From JBKJZO01 sp046715235 (GTDB taxonomy: Bacteria; Actinomycetota; Actinomycetes; BP-191): a stretch of DNA of 25,784 nt. A program made the position numbers and the translations under genes. The DNA lies in NCBI GenBank assembly GCA_046715235.1, contig JBKJZO010000037.1, positions 1-25,784 on the forward strand, read 5' to 3'. The notes beneath the pieces were generated by a model. It was not told where the DNA came from, did not search any database, and was given only the letters and a program-made list of their open reading frames with translations. Positions 17,016 through 22,512 of this stretch are shown in pieces (within the stretch, counting starts at the first letter, position 1; each line of letters opens with the position of its first letter).

Positions 17016-17028
17016 GCCGTTTAACGGC
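17016..17028. promoter_or_regulatory. 13-bp palindrome upstream of the riboswitch promoter (candidate operator)
   Basis: GCCGTT-T-AACGGC is a perfect inverted repeat (6-bp arms, 1-bp centre). It ends 6 bp before the -35 hexamer of the promoter driving the riboswitch and CAP gene, a position typical of an activator site. The bound regulator is unknown. Confidence 0.4.
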
Positions 17029-17034
17029 CAGGTG

Positions 17035-17064
17035 TTGGACAACGGGTAGTCAGTTCCCTAGGTT
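17035..17064 (+). promoter_or_regulatory. Promoter of the c-di-AMP riboswitch / CAP gene
   Basis: TTGGAC (17035-17040), an 18-bp spacer and TAGGTT (17059-17064). Transcription would start near 17071, just before the first strand of the riboswitch P1 stem at 17080. Confidence 0.6.
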
Positions 17065-17079
17065 GTGCCCCACGTTCGT

Positions 17080-17277
17080 TCCCTCTGCGAGCGACAACCG
17101 GACACACGCCGAGCCCCGTCCAGTCCGGTTGCCCCCGAATACCCAATGGACGGGGACGGGGAACCCACCGGTTCCTCGGACGCCACAAGCGTCCTTGGGG
17201 TGAAGTCACCGCGAGGTGGCCGGGCGATACTCCCCAGCCCGAACCCGACAGCTAACCCCGCAGGCGTGAGGGAGAGG
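17080..17277 (+). ncRNA. Cyclic di-AMP riboswitch (ydaO/yuaA type)
   Basis: The 3' half carries the diagnostic conserved string of this class: GGGGTGAAGTCACCGCGAGG, then CAGCCCGAACCCGACAGC and TAACCCCGCAGGCGTGAGGG. The 5' half has GGGGACGGGGAACC. Pairings seen: CCCCGTCCA (17114-17122) with TGGACGGGG (17147-17155), and a closing P1 stem TCCCTC (17080-17085) with GAGGGA (17268-17273). The 3' strand of P1 overlaps the Shine-Dalgarno GGAGAGG (17271-17277) of the CAP gene, whose TTG start is 8 nt downstream. Ligand-stabilised P1 should therefore hide the ribosome site (off-switch at translation). Class assignment is established pattern knowledge; the mechanism is inferred. Confidence 0.88.
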
Positions 17278-17285
17278 CCCTGTAG

Positions 17286-17882
17286 TTGAGGTTGCGTCGC
17301 CATTTTCACGACGACACGGTCCGACACTCGACACTCCGATCAGCACGACGCTCAGTCTCGTTCGCATCACTGCTCCTGACGCTCAGCCTGGGCCTGGTTC
17401 TCGCGGGTCCGGCAGCTCCGGCGTCGGCGTTCACGGTGGTCTCCGGCGTGCGGCTCAACGCCGCCGAGGCGCGCATGTTCGCGCTCGTCAACGCCACGCG
17501 GACGTCGCACGGCCTGCCCGCGCTGCGGCTCGCCCCCGGCTACACCGACGTCGCCCGCCGCTGGTCGGCGAGCATGGCGAGCCGGCGCACGCTCGTTCAC
17601 AATCCGCGCCTCGCCGCCCATGTCGTCGCCTCAGGCGGGGAGGACTTCCGTATCGCCGGCGAGAACGTCGCCTACGGGGGCAACGCCAACGTGGTGTTCC
17701 CGGTCTATATGGCCTCGCCGCCGCATCGGGACAACATCCTCGGCGCGGGCTACCGCTACGCCGGCATCGGCTGGGTCGAGAGCGCGCGGGGGCCGGGGTT
17801 CACGACGATGGTGTTCGCCGGTGACTACTCGTCGTCGTACGGCGGCTGCCGCGTGGCCGCGCGCCCGGGCCCAGGCGACTGA
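17286..17882 (+). CDS. Secreted CAP (SCP/PR-1-like) domain protein
   Basis: 198 residues from TTG 17286, with GGAGAGG 8 nt upstream inside the riboswitch P1 stem. The N-terminus has a basic stretch (RLRRHFHD...RSARRS), a hydrophobic core (FASLLLTLSLGLVLAG) and an Ala-rich cleavage region (APASA), a Sec signal peptide ending near residue 48. The mature part is one CAP domain: RMFALVNATRTSHGLPALR, VARRWSASMASRRTLVHNPRL, GENVAYGG, SPPHRDNILGAGYRYAGIGWV and FTTMVFAGDY. The catalytic-like His/Glu sites of CAP proteins (HN, GEN, SPPHR) are kept. Bacterial homologues act in the envelope, often with unknown activity. Control by a c-di-AMP riboswitch fits a role in wall homeostasis. The M50 protease gene follows 56 bp later. 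Confidence 0.9.
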   Translation: MRLRRHFHDDTVRHSTLRSARRSVSFASLLLTLSLGLVLAGPAAPASAFTVVSGVRLNAAEARMFALVNATRTSHGLPALRLAPGYTDVARRWSASMASRRTLVHNPRLAAHVVASGGEDFRIAGENVAYGGNANVVFPVYMASPPHRDNILGAGYRYAGIGWVESARGPGFTTMVFAGDYSSSYGGCRVAARPGPGD

Positions 17883-17925
17883 CCGCCCGGCCGGAGCACC
17901 GGACACCTTCCGCGCTGCGAGCGGC

Positions 17926-17931
17926 TAGCGT
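17926..17931 (+). promoter_or_regulatory. -10 hexamer TAGCGT of a leaderless promoter (M50 protease gene)
   Basis: TAGCGT is followed by 7 nt and the ATG at 17939. There is no Shine-Dalgarno in the gap, so translation from a leaderless transcript is likely. Confidence 0.55.
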
Positions 17932-17938
17932 CTAAGTC

Positions 17939-19300
17939 ATGCCCGCACCTGCGATGACTCCTCAGGGCGGCGGCGTCCGCTTCCAGCTCGCGGGCATCCC
18001 GGTGCGGATCGACTGGTCCTTCTTCATCATCGGCGTGCTGTTCTCGATGGGTGGGGAGGACATCGACCTGCCGCTGGTCGCCGTCATACTGCTGGTCTTC
18101 GGGGTCTCGATCCTCGTGCACGAGATGGGACATGCCCTCCTCGCGCGGACGACCGGGGCTGATCCGGCGATCGTTCTGCACGGCTTCGGGGGCCTGACCA
18201 GCTGGTCACCGAGTCACGAGGTCACCCGCCTGCGCCACGTCGCGATCTCGCTCGCCGGACCGCTTGCCGGACTCGCGCTCGGCCTGGTCTGCCTCGCCCT
18301 GCAGCGCACCTCGCTCGGCGACGCCGGCACGACCAGCGAGCACGTGCTCCGGCTCGCCGTGCTCATCAATGTGTTCTACGGCCTGTTCAACCTCCTTCCG
18401 ATCCTGCCGCTCGACGGCGGGCAGATCATGCGCGACGTCCTGCCTGGTGGTCCCGCCAGCCGCGAGCGGGCTGCCGCGGCCATCTCTGTGGTTGTTGGTG
18501 CCGCGGCCGCCGTAGTCGCGTGGACGGCCAACTATCAGATCCCGGCGCTCTTCGTGGCCTTCTTCGCCGCCACCAACCTCACGGTGCTCCTCGGCGGCCG
18601 GGGCCGGGGCCGTCCGGCCCGCCCGACTCCGCTGTCGCGGGCCAAGGAGTTGTACGACGGCGGCCGGTTTAGCGACGCCGCGACGGCCGCGCTCCGGGTC
18701 GCGGAAGACTCGGTCGACGACGACACGCACTCCGCGGCGATTCAGCTGGCGGCCTGGGCGCGGCTCGCCGAGGGGCGGGCGGACGAAGCGAAGGCGCTCC
18801 TGCTCGACCTGCCGCCGGGATCGGTCGATCCGGTTCTTGAGGGGAAGGTGCTGGTTGGGACCGGACACGTGCTCGCCGGCCTGAGCCGGCTGCGTTCGGC
18901 GTACCAGCAGGCCCACGGCGAGCTCGCGGCGTACGAGCTGGCGGCATCGTTGGCCCGTGCCGGCCATGAGGACGAGCTGGTCGCGAACATCGCCGACACC
19001 GGCGCGCCAACCGGGGCGTTCCTCGCGGCTTCGTACGGCGCGCACGCGGCCGGTGCCTACCTGGCCGCGGTGCAGCTCGCCGAGCGTGCCGGTTCGGTCG
19101 CGACGTCCGAGCCGGAGCGGGCTGCGGCGACGTACGCGGTGGCCCGCTCAGCAGCGCGAGCGGGTGAAGTACGCCAGGCGGTCGAGTGTTTGCGCGCGGC
19201 GGTCGCGATGGCGCCGGGGTATGCCGACACCGCGCGTCGTGATCCGGAGCTGCAGGTGCTGCACGGCCTGCCGGAGTTCGCCGATATCGTCGGTGGTTAG
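17939..19300 (+). CDS. Site-2 protease family (M50) membrane metalloprotease with C-terminal helical repeats
   Basis: 453 residues. The first ~225 are a polytopic membrane domain with the zinc motif HEMGH (61-65) in a hydrophobic helix and the third-ligand motif LPLDGGQIM (LDGG 158-161), the SpoIVFB-like short S2P pattern. These enzymes cut single-pass membrane proteins such as anti-sigma factors inside the bilayer. After a basic stop-transfer (GRGRGRPARP) the last ~230 residues are soluble Ala-rich helical repeats, TPR-like, ending RRDPELQVLHGLPEFADIV, a common end of TPR arrays. No CBS or PDZ domain, which are usual in this group, is visible. The ATG start is fixed by the TAGCGT -10 seven nt upstream. 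Substrate unknown. Confidence 0.9.
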   Translation: MPAPAMTPQGGGVRFQLAGIPVRIDWSFFIIGVLFSMGGEDIDLPLVAVILLVFGVSILVHEMGHALLARTTGADPAIVLHGFGGLTSWSPSHEVTRLRHVAISLAGPLAGLALGLVCLALQRTSLGDAGTTSEHVLRLAVLINVFYGLFNLLPILPLDGGQIMRDVLPGGPASRERAAAAISVVVGAAAAVVAWTANYQIPALFVAFFAATNLTVLLGGRGRGRPARPTPLSRAKELYDGGRFSDAATAALRVAEDSVDDDTHSAAIQLAAWARLAEGRADEAKALLLDLPPGSVDPVLEGKVLVGTGHVLAGLSRLRSAYQQAHGELAAYELAASLARAGHEDELVANIADTGAPTGAFLAASYGAHAAGAYLAAVQLAERAGSVATSEPERAAATYAVARSAARAGEVRQAVECLRAAVAMAPGYADTARRDPELQVLHGLPEFADIVGG

Positions 19301-19313
19301 CGATCCCGCTAGC
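19296..19313. terminator. Short hairpin between convergent M50 and Suc_Fer genes
   Basis: GTTAGCG-ATCC-CGCTAGC folds as a 7-bp stem (one G-T pair) with a 4-nt loop. It contains the stop codons of both convergent genes (TAG at 19298-19300; the complement of CTA at 19309-19311). There is no T-run, so it may be only a weak bidirectional transcript end. Confidence 0.35.
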
Positions 19314-20217
19314 TCGGGGCACTCCAGCGCACGCGGTACGTCGGCGGGATGACTGGGTCGCCGTGGCACGTCAGCCGCCGGGCGGGCGGGGAGTGCGCAA
19401 CCTCGACGGTGACGTGCACCGTCCCGTCGGCCAGCCGGAAGGCGCACCGAACTTCGCCCTCGCTGTCGTCGAACTCGACTCCGGCGATGTTGTCGATGCG
19501 GTGCAGCGCACGCGCCTGCCGGACGAACTGCTCAGCGGCCTGTACGGCGAACGGGTAGCAGCTGCGCCCGCGGTAGTGGCTCAGCAGCAACTCGCGCCGG
19601 GCGTGCCGCTCGAGTATTGACAGGCCGACCTCCGGCGCCACGCGTCCGTAGTAGAGCCCCTCGGGGAAGCACACGAGGTTGGCGGCGAACCGGTCGCCGC
19701 CAACATGCGCGCACTCCCAGAGGTCTCCCAGGCGGGCGAGCCGCTGGGCGAGCGGTATGCCGGAGACGGCGCAGCACACGTCGTGCTTGCCGTTGGTGCA
19801 CACCGCGTAGACCGGCTGGGCGCTGCGGCCGGACTCCTCGGTGAACAGCGCCTCGATGTCGAGGTCGAGCAGTTCGGTCGATGATGCGAGCCGCAGCGAC
19901 TTCTGCCACGCCGTGTCCGGTCCGGTGTGCACGGCGTAGACCCACCGCTGCGGCTTGGAGCTCGGCCGGCCGGGCCGACGTACCAACAGGGGCCGTACGC
20001 CGAGCGCAGCGGTGCGTTTGCGAACCTCGTTGGCAACGGGCAGTGGCAGGTCGCTATCGAACAGCGCGACACGGCCCCAGGCCCCGGGCTGTTCGATCAG
20101 GAGCCAGTCGCGGACGGTAGACGCGGTGCCGCGCAGAGGCTCACCGCAGTCGGCCGAGATCCGGGAACAGCGCCGCTCGAGGACAATCTCGCGAAGCGGG
20201 CGGGGTCGACCGGTCAT
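19309..20217 (-). CDS. Sucrase/ferredoxin-like (Suc_Fer) thioredoxin-fold [2Fe-2S] protein
   Basis: 302 residues from ATG 20217; its ATG overlaps the TGA of the upstream JmjC gene (ATGA), so the two are translationally coupled. Family features: CSRISADCGEPLRGTAS near the N-terminus, WLLIEQPGAWG, the cysteine motif YAVCTNGKHDVCCAVSGIPL (about 165-185) and AHVGGDRFAANLVCFPEGLYYG. Suc_Fer/Apd1-type proteins bind a [2Fe-2S] cluster in a thioredoxin-like ferredoxin fold. The yeast prototype uses two Cys and two His in an HxGGH motif; here that motif reads HVGGD, so one His ligand is absent. The likely role is electron transfer. Gene order suggests it serves the neighbouring oxygenase, but no direct evidence is visible. 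Confidence 0.88.
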   Translation of the reverse strand: MTGRPRPLREIVLERRCSRISADCGEPLRGTASTVRDWLLIEQPGAWGRVALFDSDLPLPVANEVRKRTAALGVRPLLVRRPGRPSSKPQRWVYAVHTGPDTAWQKSLRLASSTELLDLDIEALFTEESGRSAQPVYAVCTNGKHDVCCAVSGIPLAQRLARLGDLWECAHVGGDRFAANLVCFPEGLYYGRVAPEVGLSILERHARRELLLSHYRGRSCYPFAVQAAEQFVRQARALHRIDNIAGVEFDDSEGEVRCAFRLADGTVHVTVEVAHSPPARRLTCHGDPVIPPTYRVRWSAPS

Positions 20218-21323
20218 GCCGGCTCGAGCAGGCCTTCTCCGACTAGCCGCCGTACGACGACGAGCCGGCTGTCGTCGTCGAGATCGCCGTCGAGCGAGGT
20301 CGCGGAGCACGTGTCGGCGTCGAGGATCGTCACGAGCGCCGGCCGGGCCGCGGCCGGGAACGACACGGTGCGGTCGGCCAGGACCAGCTCGACCTGCATG
20401 CCAGCATTGCGCAGGAACGCACGGGCGAACGGGCGGCGCCGCAGCAGGGTGTCATGCGTGACGGTGGCCTTCTCCGCCACCCCCGCGAGTGCCGGCGGCG
20501 GTGCGGGCCGGCCCCGGACGAAGCGCCGCGTCAGCGCCGCGGCCAGCGGCGCGGGGTCTGCCTCGTCGAGCCACGAGCGCAGGGTGGCGATCTGTTCGGC
20601 GACATCGCTGGTGAAGCTGTCGGGATCGTGCGCGAAGCCCGGCGGCAGCGCTGACCGGAATCGCACGTCAGCCTTAAGAGCCGAGCTGATCTCGGCGACC
20701 AGCCCGAGCCAGGTATAGCCCAGCACGCCTATCGTCAGGTGCAGCGAGTGGCTGTCGGTCGTGAACGCGCGGTGCAGCCAGCCCCTCGGCATGTAGAGGC
20801 AGTCGCCGGGTTTGAGATCGGCCGAGATCACCGGGTCGCCCGGAGCCTCGTCGGACACCCAGTGCTGGCCGGCAACCGGCAGTACGACGGCCGGCTCGTA
20901 GACGTCGAAATGTTTGCTGCCCTCGACCTGCAGCACGAAGACGTCGTGCGTGTCGTGGTGCACACGCAGGCCGGTGGCACCCGCCGGGCTGAGGTAGGCA
21001 TTGGCCTGGAACGGATGCGTCAGCGCCGACTCGAGTGCCGCACAAAGGTTGCCCAGCGGCGGCCAATAGCGCTGAAGCCCCTGCAGCGAGATCGTCGCGC
21101 CGGCCGCGAACTCAGCGGCGATCCGGGCGGCATCGAGAAGGTCGCGAACCTCCTGGCTGCCGACGCGCCCGCTCCTGGTGAAACGCGACGTCGGGATTGG
21201 CCTGCCGTCCTTGACCAGCCGCACCGCTGGCAGCCGCGGTCCGCGAGTACGCAACAACTCGTCAACCGACTCGATCGAGAGCAGTTCCAGGAACCGTCCC
21301 GGGTCGTCGCTTCCGCGGAGCAC
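20214..21323 (-). CDS. JmjC/cupin-domain Fe(II)/2-oxoglutarate oxygenase homologue (ribosomal-oxygenase/YcfD-like)
   Basis: 369 residues counted from GTG 21323. The JmjC core has LSPAGATGLRVHHDTHDVFV with the HxD iron ligands (H122, D124), FVLQVEGSKHFDVYEP and PGDCLYMPRGWLHRAFT with the distal His. HSLHLTIGVLGYTW follows, then a helical dimerisation/winged-helix-like C-terminal region. This is the layout of bacterial YcfD/RoxA-type and related protein hydroxylases, which hydroxylate side chains of protein substrates. The true start is probably upstream: family-like residues (DVDAFLADHWGVGPV) continue in frame for about 30 codons before the GTG, yet no ATG, GTG or TTG occurs in any frame between 21324 and 21472. 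The gene lies between the Asp/Gly-rich peptide gene (149-bp gap) and the Suc_Fer gene (ATGA overlap). Confidence 0.88.
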   Translation of the reverse strand: MLRGSDDPGRFLELLSIESVDELLRTRGPRLPAVRLVKDGRPIPTSRFTRSGRVGSQEVRDLLDAARIAAEFAAGATISLQGLQRYWPPLGNLCAALESALTHPFQANAYLSPAGATGLRVHHDTHDVFVLQVEGSKHFDVYEPAVVLPVAGQHWVSDEAPGDPVISADLKPGDCLYMPRGWLHRAFTTDSHSLHLTIGVLGYTWLGLVAEISSALKADVRFRSALPPGFAHDPDSFTSDVAEQIATLRSWLDEADPAPLAAALTRRFVRGRPAPPPALAGVAEKATVTHDTLLRRRPFARAFLRNAGMQVELVLADRTVSFPAAARPALVTILDADTCSATSLDGDLDDDSRLVVVRRLVGEGLLEPA

Positions 21324-21472
21324 AGGCCCGACGCCCCAGTGATCGGCCAGGAACGCGTCGACGTCGCCGACGAGCCGCGCCAGCGTCTCCTGTCCGTGAC
21401 GAACGTCCGCGCGGCCGACGACGCCGGGGGTGCTCCCTGCGTCGCCGGCCGGGTCGAACGGCAGGTGCTGGC

Positions 21473-21673
21473 TCAGTCGGCGTCGCCGGACCCGGCGCCG
21501 TCGCTCACCGTGTCACCGTCGGTGCCGCCGGCACCCCCGCCGTCGCCGCCGTCGCCGCCTGAGTCTTCGCCGTCAGCGTCGCCGTCAGTGCCGTCGGGAT
21601 CGGCGAGCGCACCGACGATTGAGCCGTCGGCGACCAATGTGGTGATGTCCTCATCCGTGAGCTTGGTCGACAT
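21473..21673 (-). CDS. Asp/Gly-rich 66-residue peptide, putative RiPP-like precursor
   Basis: ATG 21673 has a near-perfect Shine-Dalgarno (AGGAGG, 21683-21678) 4 nt upstream. Residues 1-24 look like a leader (MSTKLTDEDITTLVADGSIV then GALA): mixed, amphipathic, with conserved-looking LTDEDI. Residues 25-66 are low complexity: 13 Asp and 16 Gly of 42, one Glu, no Lys, Arg or Cys, in DGTDGDADGEDSGG-type repeats ending SGDAD. There is no signal peptide. The next genes on the same strand encode a JmjC/cupin oxygenase and a Suc_Fer ferredoxin-like protein, an order expected for a precursor and its modifying enzymes. Beta-hydroxylation of Asp, as by known 2OG enzymes on other peptides, is one possible modification. 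No protease or exporter is adjacent. A non-RiPP calcium-binding or acidic tail protein is the alternative. Confidence 0.72.
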   Translation of the reverse strand: MSTKLTDEDITTLVADGSIVGALADPDGTDGDADGEDSGGDGGDGGGAGGTDGDTVSDGAGSGDAD

Positions 21674-21677
21674 GAGA

Positions 21678-21683
21678 CCTCCT
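21678..21683 (-). promoter_or_regulatory. Strong Shine-Dalgarno AGGAGG of the Asp/Gly-rich peptide gene
   Basis: AGGAGGT is complementary to the 16S anti-SD and lies 4 nt before ATG 21673. It is the strongest ribosome site in the window and fixes the start at MSTKLT rather than at longer in-frame starts (up to 21847). It supports the small frame being a real, highly translated gene. Confidence 0.75.
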
Positions 21684-21832
21684 GGGTCGTGGCGCCAATC
21701 GCGCTTCATCCAAGCACCTGCCCGCACCAACCGGTCCAAACCATGGCACTCTGATTGCCCGGACGGGGGTGGTGCAGTGAGGTCGAGCGCGTCGCCGTAC
21801 GACAGGTGGGTGGCACGGCTCTGGCAGGCGCT

Positions 21833-22512
21833 ATGTCCGCTGATCAAACGAGGTGGACGTCCGAGGAGGCCTTGGCGCCGTCAGCGACGTACGCCGTTGA
21901 CGCGCGGGCGCTCAGTCACGCAGGAGCGGCGGTCACGCGCAGCTGGAACTTCACGACGCTGCGGCCCGCGTCGGTCCTGCGCGCGAGTATCGCCCCGCTA
22001 GACGGTGAGGTCGTCGGCGTCGGCATGCCGGTCGCGGTCTACTTCAACCGGCGGGTGACCGATCGGGCCGTCGTCGAGAAACGGCTGAGGGTCACGACCA
22101 AGCAACCGCTGGTCGGCAGCTGGCACTGGTTGCACGACAAGGAAGTGCACTTCCGGCCGCATGCCTACTGGCCGCCGGGGGAGTCGGTGCGGGAGAGGTC
22201 GTGCGCCGGTTCTACGTGAGCACGGGTCGCGACAGGTATCCGACGTCCAGCGGCGTGCACGTCGTGATGGGCAAAGACGCCGTCTACTACATGGACTCGG
22301 CGACGATCGGGATCCCGCGCACGGCGCCGGGCGGCTACTACAAGCGGGTCACCTGGAACGTCCGTATCTCCAACAGCGGAGAGTTCGTGCACGCCGCGCC
22401 GTGGTCAGTGGGCTCACAAGGGCGGCGCAACGTCTCTCACGGCTGCGTGAACGCGAGCGTCGCTGATGCGCGCTGGGACCAGTGGGTCAGAGGTTCCGCA
22501 CTCGCTGCCTGA
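21833..22512 (+). pseudogene. ldt: L,D-transpeptidase (Ig-like + YkuD), decayed by internal deletions and frameshift
   Basis: Frame A (21833 to about 22189) encodes Ig-like LdtMt-type sequence: LAPSATYAVDARALSHAG, WNFTTL and GVGMPVAVYFNRRVTDRAVV, then GSWHWLHDKEVHFRPHAYWP. Frame B (about 22192-22512) encodes the catalytic domain: GEVVRRFYVSTGRDRYPTSS, GVHVVMGKD, RISNSGEFVHAAPWSVGSQG and the active-site SHGCVN (Cys codon 22444-22446). About 45-50 residues expected between YWPPGESV and GEVVRR are missing and the frame changes. A second gap follows the SHGC motif, where NASVADAR runs directly into WDQWVRGSALAA, the usual extreme C-terminus. No lipoprotein signal or first domain is seen. The intact enzyme would make 3-3 crosslinks in peptidoglycan; this copy should be inactive. 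Confidence 0.78.

Noticed and set aside
16917..17042. 42-residue N-terminal extension of the PLD-family protein
   Set aside because: Arg-rich, no ribosome site, and it runs into the palindrome/promoter region of the riboswitch; GTG 16916 has AGGAGT.
21674..21847. Longer in-frame starts for the Asp/Gly-rich peptide (up to 124 aa)
   Set aside because: The AGGAGG Shine-Dalgarno lies directly before ATG 21673, and the upstream residues look non-coding.
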